The notes: generated by a model not told the origin, from the letters alone. Counted from the stretch's first letter, positions 16,577-26,908 are shown. The stretch: 41,302 nt of DNA from Lysinibacillus sp. FJAT-14745 (GCF_001275675.1 NZ_LITM01000005.1:46666-87967); one strand, 5' to 3'. Numbers and translations: made by a program.

Positions 16577-17194
16577 TTATTTACTATCCCATTTTCCAGA
16601 AACAGCAGATAACATTAGCCATGGTTCAATAAACATGTTAATCAAAATATGAGCTATGATTGGTGCAAAGGTACTTCTTCCAGCCATAATATAAAGCACT
16701 GCGAGAAGACTTCCTAAAATTGTGGTACTTATTATAGCAGGTAACGCAAACTTCCAATTCCCTCCAAAAAGTACCCATACACCGTGAGCAATTCCAAAGA
16801 GTATCCCTGAAGTTAGTATTTGCGTGACGGCTGAAGCTCCAATAGTTAATAAGTATTCCATAAGTAAATGTCTAAAAACAACTTCTTCTACTATCCCTGC
16901 CACAATGGCAGCCCATATTCCAATTACTTTAAGCCAAGATAGAGTAAATAAATGTACTTTTACGAAAGGGATTGCAATGATTGTATATGCAATGTATCCC
17001 ACTATGATAATAAGTGTAAAAATCCAAATAAATATATTCGAAAATACTTCTGTCCTAAAGCCAATTCCATTTTCAATAAAACCTTCAGGATTATTATAAC
17101 TCCAAAAAATTATACTAGCTGTGAGCATAGTTGAAATATTCACCAATATCCAACCAGTTTTACTTCTTTCACTTGAAGTAGTTAATTCATTCAT
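16577..17194 (-). CDS. CPBP-family intramembrane metalloprotease
   Basis: A 205-residue integral membrane protein with about six helices and the CPBP (Abi/CAAX) motifs: GIVEEVVFRHLL with Glu103-Glu104 and Arg108, FGIAHG with His137, and AHILIN with His182. The family includes prenyl-protein proteases and bacteriocin self-immunity proteins. The ATG follows TAGGAGG by about ten bases. It diverges from a LytTR regulator gene. An immunity or peptide-processing role is suggested by context only. Confidence 0.87.
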   Translation of the reverse strand: MNELTTSSERSKTGWILVNISTMLTASIIFWSYNNPEGFIENGIGFRTEVFSNIFIWIFTLIIIVGYIAYTIIAIPFVKVHLFTLSWLKVIGIWAAIVAGIVEEVVFRHLLMEYLLTIGASAVTQILTSGILFGIAHGVWVLFGGNWKFALPAIISTTILGSLLAVLYIMAGRSTFAPIIAHILINMFIEPWLMLSAVSGKWDSK

Positions 17195-17446
17195 AATAGC
17201 CGTAGCCTCCTAATCATGAACTGTCGAATACTTAATTACTCGAAAAATTCATATCCATATTATTTAGATCTCTATTTCATTTGCAGTACATCAAAAGCTT
17301 TAATTTATCTGAACTCAATATATCGAAAGAAATGTACCCCAACAAGACGTTTGGAGTAACATGTTGTTATGAGTGTGTAAGAAGCCTTTTTCAACCAATG
17401 TCCTGCATTTTCTAAAATGTTGTATATGCTATAATTTTTTTGAGAG

Positions 17447-17899
17447 GTGATAGAACTGAAAATAGAGGTAAAAATAGATGCAGAGTATGAAGAGCCACAT
17501 GTCACAATTTGTACAGCAAAACTTACTCCTACGATACAAGCCGCTATTTCTTTATTACAACAAGAGCAAGAAGAACGAATTTTAACAGGGATAGCAAATA
17601 ATAAAACATATATCGTTGATCCAAATTCAATTATTGTTATTCGAACGGAAGGAAGAGAATTAGCTTTATATGACGAAGATAATAATCGTCTCGTATTGAA
17701 TAAACCTTTATATGAATTAGAGCGACAATTAGGGAATGACTTTATACGGATTTCTAAATCTGCAATTATACATCTAAAAAAAGTTAAAAATATTGAAGCT
17801 TCATTTAATGGAACAATGGAGATTGAGCTAGTTTTAGGAATTAAAGAAGTAATTTCTCGTAATTATCGAAAGCAATTTAAAAAGCGTTTGGGGGTTTAA
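17447..17899 (+). CDS. LytTR-domain DNA-binding regulator
   Basis: A 150-residue protein of the short LytTR class: an N-terminal acidic segment (KIDAEYEEPHVTICTAKLTP) and a C-terminal LytTR domain with YELERQLGNDFIRISKSAII, LKKVKNIEASFNGTMEIEL and the ending ISRNYRKQFKKRLG. The GTG at 17447 overlaps the apparent binding site GAGAGGTGA, so translation may really start at a CTG at 17456. Paired with a DUF3021 membrane gene six bases downstream, the usual two-gene unit in Firmicutes in which the membrane partner restrains the regulator. TATAAT near 17431 is a likely -10. Confidence 0.88.
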   Translation: MIELKIEVKIDAEYEEPHVTICTAKLTPTIQAAISLLQQEQEERILTGIANNKTYIVDPNSIIVIRTEGRELALYDEDNNRLVLNKPLYELERQLGNDFIRISKSAIIHLKKVKNIEASFNGTMEIELVLGIKEVISRNYRKQFKKRLGV

Positions 17900-17904
17900 G
17901 ATAG

Positions 17905-18330
17905 GTGCATTTTTTAAAAAATGTAGCGTTTGGCGTATGTATGGGCTGTACAGTTTTTGTTTTTATTAATCTTTTGGGTTCTTGGATTTTTGGAGATATT
18001 TTTTTAGAAGCTATTATGACTAACTTTATACAACAATCTTTAGGTTCAATTATTGTGGGGCTTGCTTGCGTATTACCATCATATATTTATCAAGTAGAAC
18101 GTTTAACATTTTTACTACAAGCAGCTATCCATTTTGCAATTTCTTTAGGTACTTTTATTGTTGTTGCACTATTTTTAAATTGGCTTCCCACATCATCTAT
18201 AGGAGTAACTATGTTAATGCTATTCTTAAGTGTTTTGCTATTCACTCTTATTTGGCTGCTATTTTATTTATATAACAAATCCGAAGTAAAAAAATTGAAT
18301 AGAAAGATTAATGAGCTGATAAATAAATAG
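17905..18330 (+). CDS. DUF3021 family membrane protein, LytTR partner
   Basis: A 141-residue protein with four transmembrane helices (about 5-28, 40-62, 70-92, 100-125) and a basic tail (SEVKKLNRKINEL). The length, four-helix layout and position six bases after a LytTR gene match DUF3021. Members are thought to act as membrane-bound regulators of their LytTR partner. GTG start after TTGGGGG. Co-transcription with the regulator is very likely; the acetyltransferase follows after 45 bases. Confidence 0.85.
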   Translation: MHFLKNVAFGVCMGCTVFVFINLLGSWIFGDIFLEAIMTNFIQQSLGSIIVGLACVLPSYIYQVERLTFLLQAAIHFAISLGTFIVVALFLNWLPTSSIGVTMLMLFLSVLLFTLIWLLFYLYNKSEVKKLNRKINELINK

Positions 18331-18375
18331 AAAAGAAAGCTAATGTGAAACTTCATTGCAAAGGAGGAAAATGAA

Positions 18376-18888
18376 TTGTTTATCCAAACGAACAGACTAT
18401 TAATAAGAAATTTCGAGGCTCAAGATTGGCAAGCTATCTATGAATATACTTCAAATCCAAATGTGATGAAGTATCTTCCAGAGGACGTTTTTAATGAGGA
18501 ACAAGCAAAAAAGTTTGTTTCAGAAAATAGCGATGAAAAAGCAAAATACTTCCCTATTATTTTACTAAGTGAAAATATTGTTATTGGTCATATTGTTTTC
18601 CACCAATATTTTGGTGACCATACGTATGAGATTGGTTGGGTGTTAAATCCGAACTATTTCAATAATGGATATGCCTCTGAAGCAGCGAGGGCTGTACTGA
18701 ACTACGGATTTAAAGAAATGAAACTTCATAGAATTATTGCAACATGCCAACCAGAAAATATCCCATCCTATCGAGTGATGGAGAAAATCGGTATGAGACG
18801 CGAGGGTTATTTCAAAAAATGTATACCCCATGGAGATGAGTGGTGGGATGAATATTACTATTCTGTCTTAGAAGAAGAATGGGCATAG
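18376..18888 (+). CDS. GNAT-family N-acetyltransferase, RimJ/RimL type
   Basis: A 170-residue acetyltransferase of the RimJ/L-like Acetyltransf_3 group: opening TNRLLIRNFEAQDWQAIYEY, the central EIGWVLNPNYFNNGYASEAA carrying the acetyl-CoA loop, and ATCQPENIPSYRVMEKIGMR. The substrate is not predictable. TTG start at 18376, seven bases after AAAGGAGG; a nearby ATG at 18371 is out of frame. It lies on the same strand as the LytTR/DUF3021 pair and just before a broken DJ-1 gene. Confidence 0.9.
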   Translation: MFIQTNRLLIRNFEAQDWQAIYEYTSNPNVMKYLPEDVFNEEQAKKFVSENSDEKAKYFPIILLSENIVIGHIVFHQYFGDHTYEIGWVLNPNYFNNGYASEAARAVLNYGFKEMKLHRIIATCQPENIPSYRVMEKIGMRREGYFKKCIPHGDEWWDEYYYSVLEEEWA

Positions 18889-18912
18889 GATACTTTCAGA
18901 GGAGAGATTTAT

Positions 18913-19676
18913 ATGAAAAAGACCGCTGTATTATTGTATCCCCAATTTAGTGAATACGAACTGAGTGTAGCATTATCTATATTAATGCAAGGAAATAAAC
19001 CTATTGTAACCGTTGGATTACACAGTGAAAAAATCAAATGAGAATCTGGTTTATCTTGTATAGCCGATGAACAAATACGTGAAGTTAATCTTGACGAAAT
19101 CGATAGCCTGATATTACCTGGGTGTATGGATATCGCTTTACTAATACATGAGCAGAAATTAATTGATTTTATTAATAATGTGAATGCCAAAGGTGCGATC
19201 ATTGCAAGTATCTCTAGTAGTCCATCTCTTTTAGCAAAAGCTGGAGTATTAAAGAACAAAAAATATACTGTAGGATTATCACCAGAAGGTATGAATAAGT
19301 TAGGCTTCTTTGATCTTAATTATTTCTCTGAAGACCTAGTTGTACAAGACGGCAACATCATAACCGCAAGAGGTAGAGGTTTTGTAGAATTTGGCATTAC
19401 TGTGGGTAAAGCGGTTCATCACCAAAAGTTGTGGATGACTTTTGTTAAAACGTTTACTATGCAAATAGTTGATTGTAGTGGAGACTGGGCGACTCCTCGG
19501 GGATCAGCGTTTCAGATAAGACCCTGCAGCGAAGCGAAGCGGCTTATCGAACGCCCCCAGGAAAGCGCCCAGTCGGAACGGAAATCAACCACACGTTTCG
19601 GTGATGATCCGGTAAAGCCCTAAATCTTTCTTTTGATGAAAGTTGGTACCGAGAATAACGAATTAGCGCTAATTAA

Positions 19677-19689
<13 letters not shown>
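18913..19689 (+). pseudogene. DJ-1/PfpI family gene, nonsense mutation and element insertion
   Basis: The frame starts at ATG 18913 after GAGGAGAG and reads KKTAVLLYPQFSEYELSVAL. After 42 codons a TGA at 19039 replaces what is probably a Gly codon. Reading on gives the domain core (DSLILPGCMDIALL, GAIIASISSSPSLLAKAGVL, TARGRGFVEFGITVGKA). At the usual catalytic Cys (AxCxxP) this copy has Ser. At 19413 a miniature element interrupts the gene; directly after it the frame resumes with GKALNLSFDESWYRENNE and stops at 19689. The original protein was about 189 residues. Both lesions make it inactive. Confidence 0.88.
19413..19610. mobile_element. 198-bp miniature inverted-repeat element (MITE-like)
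   Basis: Its ends GGTTCATCACCAAAAG and CGTTTCGGTGATGATCC are inverted repeats (about 17 of 21 positions), and GGTAAAGC is duplicated exactly at 19405-19412 and 19611-19618. It is GC-rich against its surroundings, with inner inverted segments (GACTGGGCG / CGCCCAGTC), and encodes nothing. Eight-base duplications fit mobilisation by a transposase such as those of the ISL3, IS6 or IS256 families; which one is unknown. A partial relative lies at 36143. Confidence 0.88.
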
Positions 19690-20919
<1,230 letters not shown>

Positions 20920-20965
20920 GTTTATAACCCCTTTTCTAGAATGTTTGTTCGGAATGTATGTTCTT

Positions 20966-20994
20966 ATAATAGTGCGAACAAACGTTTTTGTCAA
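20966..20994 (-). promoter_or_regulatory. yneA promoter with embedded LexA box
   Basis: On the minus strand TTGACA at 20994-20989 and TATTAT at 20971-20966, spacer 17. The LexA-like site CGAACAAACGTTTT at 20975-20988 fills the spacer and would block polymerase. A weaker site, AGAATGTTTGTTCG, lies at 20938-20951 in the leader. Confidence 0.85.
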
Positions 20995-21002
20995 ACACTT
21001 TT

Positions 21003-21042
21003 CGAACCTATGTTTGCTTAAGTGTTCGCATTCTGTTATACT
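21003..21042 (+). promoter_or_regulatory. lexA promoter with LexA box
   Basis: TTGCTT at 21014-21019 and TATACT at 21037-21042, spacer 17. CGAACCTATGTTTG at 21003-21016 fits the Bacillus LexA consensus CGAAC-N4-GTTYG and overlaps the -35, giving autorepression. Confidence 0.87.
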
Positions 21043-21083
21043 ATTAATAAGTAGAATCATTAGAAAAAAAGAGGTGAGCAATC

Positions 21084-21701
21084 ATGAAAAAAGTTTCGAA
21101 AAGACAAGAAGCCATATTAGAGTTCATTAAAGAAGAAGTGCGCGCAAAGGGGTATCCACCATCTGTACGTGAGATTGGTGAAGCAGTTGGACTTGCTTCA
21201 AGCTCAACCGTTCACGGACATTTATCTCGTTTAGAGCAAAAAGGTTTGATTCGACGCGATCCAACTAAACCACGTGCCATTGAAATTCTAGAGCCAGAGG
21301 ATTCTATTCAAAAGCAACATGTTATACATGTCCCACTTGTTGGGAAGGTTACTGCAGGTTCTCCGATAACTGCTATTGAAAATATCGATGAATATTTCCC
21401 ACTACCAGATACTTATGGTACTAGTGAAGATCAATTATTTATGCTAGAAATTATGGGTGAATCAATGATTGAAGCTGGTATTTTAGACGGAGATTTAGTT
21501 ATTGTTAAACAAAAAGCAACAGCTGATAATGGTGATATTGTCGTAGCAATGACTGAAGAAGATGAAGCTACTGTAAAGCGTTTCTTCAAGGAAAAAAATC
21601 ATTTCCGTTTACAACCTGAAAACTCAACAATGGAGCCAATTATCGTAGACCAAGTTTCTATTTTGGGGCAAGTTGTAGGTCTTTATCGTCGTGTACATTA
21701 A
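21084..21701 (+). CDS. lexA: LexA SOS repressor
   Basis: A 205-residue LexA: N-terminal winged helix-turn-helix ([35 protein letters not shown]), a self-cleavage site Ala91-Gly92 in KVTAGSPI, catalytic Ser127 in [10 protein letters not shown] and Lys165 in ATVKRFF. RecA filaments trigger cleavage, releasing SOS genes including itself and the divergent yneA-yneB. AGAGGTGAG precedes the ATG. Length and motifs are complete. Confidence 0.97.
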   Translation: MKKVSKRQEAILEFIKEEVRAKGYPPSVREIGEAVGLASSSTVHGHLSRLEQKGLIRRDPTKPRAIEILEPEDSIQKQHVIHVPLVGKVTAGSPITAIENIDEYFPLPDTYGTSEDQLFMLEIMGESMIEAGILDGDLVIVKQKATADNGDIVVAMTEEDEATVKRFFKEKNHFRLQPENSTMEPIIVDQVSILGQVVGLYRRVH

Positions 21702-21799
21702 AAGTATCTCAATATTAAAATATAAAAAGAGGATTTTATGTTCACAAAGGAGCATATACCTCTTTTTTCTTATCTTTTGAGTTCCATTTTATACACTAA

Positions 21800-21980
21800 A
21801 AAAGAACCCACTTTCAAATGGATTCTTACACCTAGCAATGTCTTTAGTTAAATTAAAACAGCTCATCCCCATACCGTGGGGTTGATTCCCACAACTTTAG
21901 GCAACACCTAACCGAAATTCATCACCCACTTTCACTGATGCTGTCACACCTTCACGTTTAGAAGTGGGAGACTTCTTTCA
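21800..21980. mobile_element. structured relic resembling IS200/IS605 ends
   Basis: Two imperfect palindromes bound the segment: GAACCCACTTTC with AATGGATTCTT near 21806-21830, and GAAGTGGGAGACTTC at 21961-21975. A further stem, CCGTGGGG / CCCAC, lies near 21876-21892. Subterminal hairpins with GTGGGAGACTTC are what I associate with IS200/IS605 elements and their omegaRNA region. No transposase or TnpB is present. It abuts the stop codon of the amidotransferase gene. The rest of 21702-21799 shows only a weak AAGAGG...CCTCTT stem that may end lexA. Confidence 0.4.
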
Positions 21981-22697
21981 AGGGAATTTAAATTTCAAAC
22001 TTGCCTCTACAAATGCATTAAATAATTTCTTTGATACTTCATCTCCTGCGATGGCTAGCTCTTCAGGATGCCATTGTACTGCTAGACAAAATGGTAAATC
22101 ATCATGCACTACCGCTTCAACGATACCATCACTTGATTTTGCTACCACTTCCAATTTTTCTGCTACTATGTTTATTGCCTGATGATGAAATGAATTCACA
22201 GCAATTTTTTCTTCCTCAATAATCGTTTTTAATAGTGTATCAGGTGTTAGATTAACATGATGTGTAGTAACGCCTCGTGCCGCTTGTTGCATGTGCTTTA
22301 TTAATTTTCGACTATGGTACTCGCTTTCAATATCCTGATAGACTGTGCCTCCAAACGCAACATTCAGTATTTGAAGCCCTCGACAGATTCCGAGAATCGG
22401 CATTTTCCGAGTATAGGCTCCGTTAATTAAAGCAAGCTCCGCTGTATCTCTTTCTGGATGAATCTTCCCTAATTTTGGTGTAGGTTCTGCACCAAAGAGG
22501 AATGGATGTACATCATAACCACCCGATAGTAACAATCCGTCCGTCAGCGATAAAATTTGCGCAACATCCTTTTCCACTCCAAGCGGAATTATAAGTGGAA
22601 CACCACCAGCTTCAATTATACTTTTGCTGTAAGCAGCATTTAATCTCGAGGACAAATCATCCTCCGCAAAAGCCGTTATACCTATAATTGGTTTCAT
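21978..22697 (-). CDS. class-I glutamine amidotransferase, gamma-glutamyl-GABA hydrolase (PuuD) type
   Basis: A 239-residue peptidase C26 enzyme. The nucleophile Cys lies in PILGICRGLQ near residue 106, and the His-x-Glu pair in AVQWHPEEL near the end. LLLSGGYDVHP and NSFHHQAI are typical of the group, which cleaves gamma-glutamyl amides such as gamma-glutamyl-GABA. The ATG at 22697 follows GGAGGCGATAAG; the frame to 22811 would overlap comC. Transcribed after comC on the same strand. It is not next to other putrescine genes, so the substrate is uncertain. Confidence 0.88.
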   Translation of the reverse strand: MKPIIGITAFAEDDLSSRLNAAYSKSIIEAGGVPLIIPLGVEKDVAQILSLTDGLLLSGGYDVHPFLFGAEPTPKLGKIHPERDTAELALINGAYTRKMPILGICRGLQILNVAFGGTVYQDIESEYHSRKLIKHMQQAARGVTTHHVNLTPDTLLKTIIEEEKIAVNSFHHQAINIVAEKLEVVAKSSDGIVEAVVHDDLPFCLAVQWHPEELAIAGDEVSKKLFNAFVEASLKFKFP

Positions 22698-22789
22698 CTT
22701 ATCGCCTCCATGATCTTGATCTTGCATTAACTGCCTGTAAAAGCGTGATTGGTGAAGACTATTAATCATTGAAGAAATCCACTGATTAA

Positions 22790-23542
22790 TTACCAAAATC
22801 CGAGATACCAATCCATCAACGCATCCCCATAGAAATAGATAATAATAGCTGCTAGAGCAATAGACGGTCCGAATGGTATAGGTGCTTTCCTTCCCTGCCC
22901 GCGTACCTTTAACACAACTAACCCAACAATCATACCAATCACGGCTGCTAAAAATAGCGTCAGAATTGCATGTATTGTGCCGAGTACGAGACCAAGTAAA
23001 AAGAACAATTTAATATCGCCTCCACCCATTCCACCTTTTGATAGAACAGCTATACAATATAATATGCCAAAGCCTACGACAGCACCAACTATACTGTCCC
23101 ACCACGGAGACAAAGGAGATATCACTCGTCCTAAAACAAGTAATGGCAAAAAGAAGAGTAGTATCTTATCTGGAATAAGCATATACACAAAATCCGATAC
23201 AACAATAATCACTAATAATGAAATTAATAATAGCGCAACGAAAAACTCTACACTAAAGCCTAATTTCCAATATGCAAAAGCAAATAATACGCCAGTAATA
23301 AGCTCCATCAGTGGATAAATCCAAGAAATTTTTTGCCCACAGCTACGGCATTTTCCACCTAAAAATACATAAGACAAAACAGGCACCAAATCAAGTGCTG
23401 TCAACTGTCTCTTACAAGAAGTGCAATGCGAGGGCGGACGCACAATGGACTCTTTCAAAGGCACACGTAAGCCAACTACATTAAAAAACGAGCCTAGAAC
23501 GAGCCCCACTATTAAAACTGTAATTGTATAAGCAATTTCCAT
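22790..23542 (-). CDS. comC: ComC/PilD prepilin leader peptidase and N-methylase
   Basis: A 250-residue polytopic aspartic protease that processes the pseudopilins of the competence machinery. Seen: the early GSFFNVVGLRVP segment, two CxxC pairs (HCTSCKR, KCRSCGQ) in the cytoplasmic loop, and the two catalytic Asp sites, SDFVYMLIPD and GGGDIKLF. The second ATG, at 23542, is better spaced from AGGAGG than the first, two codons upstream. Followed after about 90 bases by the amidotransferase gene. Confidence 0.93.
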   Translation of the reverse strand: MEIAYTITVLIVGLVLGSFFNVVGLRVPLKESIVRPPSHCTSCKRQLTALDLVPVLSYVFLGGKCRSCGQKISWIYPLMELITGVLFAFAYWKLGFSVEFFVALLLISLLVIIVVSDFVYMLIPDKILLFFLPLLVLGRVISPLSPWWDSIVGAVVGFGILYCIAVLSKGGMGGGDIKLFFLLGLVLGTIHAILTLFLAAVIGMIVGLVVLKVRGQGRKAPIPFGPSIALAAIIIYFYGDALMDWYLGFW

Positions 23543-23760
23543 TTCCATGTCCTCCTATACTAATAGACGCCCATACATTTGAAGTATGCGCGCCAATCAA
23601 ATTCCAATTTAAATTCATTTCACCTCAGTTTCTGCACTGAAGTTTGATATTGATTTCTATTATAATTTGCTAATTAAGGATAAGGAAAGTCTTTCATTGG
23701 AGGCCTTCCTTTGTATTATCAAAAAAATCAACATATAACTTAACAGAACCAAACAATAAA

Positions 23761-23805
23761 GAGTTATTTAGAGTACCGTATTTGTAATGATACTCTAAAT
23801 AACCC
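23761..23805. terminator. strong hairpin after the DUF2339 gene
   Basis: GTTATTTAGAGTA and TACTCTAAATAAC form a 13-pair stem, with T-runs on the plus strand and TTTATTG on the minus side. It ends the DUF2339 transcript; 23543-23760 otherwise shows nothing clear. Confidence 0.78.
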
Positions 23806-23810
23806 TTTTT

Positions 23811-25889
23811 TTATTTCCGCAATAACCTACCTGACAACAGCAACCCAATCCCACCAATCGTGATAAACAGGGCAGCTCGTATTAATAAGTCTAGCGCTGA
23901 CAAATCAAAGAATATAAGCTTAATAAACGCAATAACTAAGATGATAAAACCTGTTATACGTAATGTTCGTAAGTTGCGCAAGGTGCTAAGCCATAGTGCA
24001 ATACTCGCTGTTAGGAATAATGTAATCGTTGAGAAGGCAATGCTTAGCTTCCAATCAAGCAAACTGTTGTAGGTAAGCTGGGATATGAGCCCCCAAACAG
24101 ATATCATTGAAAGCACAACGCCTGCACTTACAATCGGGTCCAAGCGTTTCTCTATTTTCTCTTGATAGATTTGATAAATGCGCCCATTCATCAGTAAATC
24201 AATTACAATTGCTACGATAACAGCGATATATACGATTCTCGTTACTATATTTAACCACTCGACACCTTGCATATTGTACGGAATAACTTCAAGCATTAGT
24301 GTGAAGAGAATGAAAAATACACTAAGGACCGGCGTTAATGCACGCCCTTTATATTTTGTTGGTACTAAAAGTGATCCCGCGAAAAGTAAAGCGAGGATGA
24401 TGCACATTAGATGTGGAATATTACCAACACCTGTAAAGTATGTTACATCCAGCTTTCCGGTATAGGCTAAGAAATAACCAGTCGTTATTACTGCTAAAAA
24501 ATCAATTACATATAGATCCTTCATTAACTTTTCAAATACAGTCAGTGTCTCTTTTGGACGTCTTGCGTATAGATAAATAATCAGGAGATATATTCCTGGC
24601 ATGATCAAGCTAGCATGATCTATGCTGAAAAGTGGTGTTGGCCCATGAATTATAAAGCTTAACGCGAGTGTAATCATAAATAAAAATGAGCTAACAACCT
24701 TCATCAAACTAATTCGTAAACGTAAACTCATCATAACGCCTGCAAAGGTGATGAACGGGATTAGCAAATGATCCACTTTCTCTGGAAAATTCATAACTAA
24801 TAGCGTATTAAATAGTGTAATAAATGCGAGTGTTACGGCACTATCAAATGCCTCCTGCCATTTTTGCTTATAGCCATAACCCGCTAAAGCTGCAAACAAG
24901 CAAACTAATATGAGTAATAGTGCTTCGCTATATTCAATTGGACTAATGATAAAGTTCAAGAGCAATAAACTAAAGGCTCCTAGACTAAATTGGAGTCCGA
25001 CATGAATATATTTCAGTTTAGACTCTGCATTATATAAACAGCACCAACTCGTGTAAAAAATAGTTAAAACAACTAGGAAACCTATTGCAAAAACAACTCG
25101 ATTGTCATTGTTCATAAACGCTATAATGCTGACAGCTAGCTCTGAGAAAAAGGTTGCTATATAGAGAGCCAATTTCTGCTTGTGTTGATGAATGACAAAT
25201 TGCAGCATCGTAAATAGGACAACCACATAGATTAAAATAATTATAGGACTAAAATCCATATATTCTAGTAAATAAGGGAGTAATAATGAGGTAAACGCCA
25301 CAAATATTGTTAGTACTTCGTTTTTCTTTAAATAGCTAATAGCAATACCGTAGCCGATATAAACAACGGCAATAACAAGTGCCATCGTTAAACCGATGAT
25401 CTCATACAATATCGCACTAGCGGCTGTTGTTAATATTCCAACAATAAATGCCCCTCCGTACAAAGAAATTGTGATGGCTGAGGATCCTATTTTTTTATGC
25501 TCCAACGCATAAGCTATTGCAGCTAAGGCAAGCGATAATGTGTAGGCGAGGATGATTTTAACCTCATTCGATAAATAGCCATAATCACTCACGAGCTTAA
25601 GACCCCAAAGCACCCCCATCACTAAAATTACCATAAATAATTTTGGCAGTGCCCACATAATACGCTCTTCCAACGTTCGCTGTGGTTGCATCTTTTTCTC
25701 TGGAGCTGTTGTTTTTGGCTTTAGATTTTGCGCTGGTTTTGGCGTAGATTGTTCTATAATGGGTTTTCTAGGGCTCAATGTACTTGTTTTTTCAACAGAT
25801 TTCTGACGCTTTAAGCCCTCTAATTCCTGCCGTAAATCCATCATTTCCTGCTCGAGCTTAGCAACCCTCCGCTCCATTTCAAGCGACAT
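23811..25889 (-). CDS. DUF2339 family large polytopic membrane protein
   Basis: A 692-residue protein: an N-terminal coiled coil (LEMERRVAKLEQEMMDLRQE), a Pro/Lys/Thr-rich linker to about residue 70, then some twenty hydrophobic segments nearly back to back until the C-terminus (GGIGLLLSGRLLRK). That layout is that of DUF2339 proteins, whose function is unknown; they resemble transporters or O-antigen-ligase-like proteins only loosely. Start at ATG 25889; AGGGAGGATG lies upstream. A single-gene unit with its own terminator. Confidence 0.75.
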   Translation of the reverse strand: MSLEMERRVAKLEQEMMDLRQELEGLKRQKSVEKTSTLSPRKPIIEQSTPKPAQNLKPKTTAPEKKMQPQRTLEERIMWALPKLFMVILVMGVLWGLKLVSDYGYLSNEVKIILAYTLSLALAAIAYALEHKKIGSSAITISLYGGAFIVGILTTAASAILYEIIGLTMALVIAVVYIGYGIAISYLKKNEVLTIFVAFTSLLLPYLLEYMDFSPIIILIYVVVLFTMLQFVIHQHKQKLALYIATFFSELAVSIIAFMNNDNRVVFAIGFLVVLTIFYTSWCCLYNAESKLKYIHVGLQFSLGAFSLLLLNFIISPIEYSEALLLILVCLFAALAGYGYKQKWQEAFDSAVTLAFITLFNTLLVMNFPEKVDHLLIPFITFAGVMMSLRLRISLMKVVSSFLFMITLALSFIIHGPTPLFSIDHASLIMPGIYLLIIYLYARRPKETLTVFEKLMKDLYVIDFLAVITTGYFLAYTGKLDVTYFTGVGNIPHLMCIILALLFAGSLLVPTKYKGRALTPVLSVFFILFTLMLEVIPYNMQGVEWLNIVTRIVYIAVIVAIVIDLLMNGRIYQIYQEKIEKRLDPIVSAGVVLSMISVWGLISQLTYNSLLDWKLSIAFSTITLFLTASIALWLSTLRNLRTLRITGFIILVIAFIKLIFFDLSALDLLIRAALFITIGGIGLLLSGRLLRK

Positions 25890-25983
25890 TCAATCATCCT
25901 CCCTGCATTATCAATTTTTTAACATTATAACACATTTATCCTTATTGTAAAATTACACTTTTGATTTATTTTTACACCATTGT

Positions 25984-26235
25984 TTATCTAGGTCTTCGAT
26001 ACATTAAAGCACGTTCACTATCACTGGTTCCCCGTGTAGTTGGATCTACGACAACCCCTATTAAAACGAAAATTGATAATATAGTATTTAAGATGTGCGT
26101 TGCCTGCTCACTCATTGCACTCGTTATGTCATAGCCAAAAATAGTTGCTACTTGCTGTGCGAGTAACAAAATCAACGAAAATAGCGCAAATAAAAATGGT
26201 TTATGCTGAAAACGGATCATCCAGTTAATTCTCAT
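25984..26235 (-). CDS. phage holin, phi-LC3 family
   Basis: An 83-residue protein with two transmembrane helices (about 12-30 and 46-63), starting MRINWMIRFQHKPFLFALFS and having VVDPTTRGTSDSERALMY, the conserved phi-LC3 holin C-terminus. Such holins make membrane holes that release phage endolysin. GGGAGGTGAG precedes the ATG. No endolysin or tail gene is nearby, so it is a lone phage gene, either domesticated or left over. Confidence 0.85.
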   Translation of the reverse strand: MRINWMIRFQHKPFLFALFSLILLLAQQVATIFGYDITSAMSEQATHILNTILSIFVLIGVVVDPTTRGTSDSERALMYRRPR

Positions 26236-26338
26236 AAATACTCACCTCCCCCCTCTCATCCACAGTATATGCTCAGCCGTAACGTGGTACATATGCAAAA
26301 ATGGAACTATAAACGTGGAATATGAGGGCTTCTTATCA

Positions 26339-26460
26339 ATTATGCCTCGGCATAATTGCGTCCGGAATCGGCTTTGTGCTTAAGCCTGCAAATGTGTTTT
26401 GCGCGAAAGCGGAGCGACAGCAGCAGGTGTTTGTACACCCGCTGAAAAAAGTTAAGTAAT
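26339..26460. repeat. GCC(T/G)CGGC-family intergenic repeat, copy 2, and flanking non-coding sequence
   Basis: ATCAATTATGCCTCGGCATA followed by ATTGCGTC matches, reversed, the right side of the repeat at 10826-10920. A GC-richer segment (AAAGCGGAGCGACAGCAGCA) follows. The remaining bases of 26236-26686 are AT-rich and without a plausible gene. Confidence 0.65.
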
Positions 26461-26686
26461 ATTTTTCATTGTGAGAGTTCCATCAACTTCCGTGGAAGAA
26501 TTATGTGACATCTCTCCCATCGAGTTATTAAAATTTTTAAATCTATATATCAATGTGTTTTTACTAAGATTACTTTACTCATATAAATAGTTAGGGCACA
26601 TCTTGTTGATGGATGCCTTCAAACACGAGTAAATGTAGGTGATTGAGATGGTGTATGAGTGGAATGTTTTGAGGGTGATAAAAAAA

Positions 26687-26841
26687 GGCTGGGACAAAAG
26701 GATTTTAGCCAATGAAAAAACCGAACTATATCACGAAACGCTCATTCTGTGTTTCGTAATAGTTCGGGTTTCTATTTATATTCTTTGTTAATTTAAAAAT
26801 TATCCGTCTTTCATAAAGGACAAATTAGTTATGTCCCAGCC
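26687..26841. repeat. GGCTGGGACA hairpin element, copy 2
   Basis: GGCTGGGACA at the left and TTATGTCCCAGCC at the right bound 155 bp. The inner stem pairs ACCGAACTAT and ACGAAAC with GTTTCGT and AGTTCGGGTT. The inner arms resemble those of the copy at 38438. Confidence 0.85.
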
Positions 26842-26908
26842 TCTCGAAGTGCTCGTTTTGCCGGGGAGCCATGCTTCATTTCATTGATTTTTAACACTTT
26901 GAATCATT

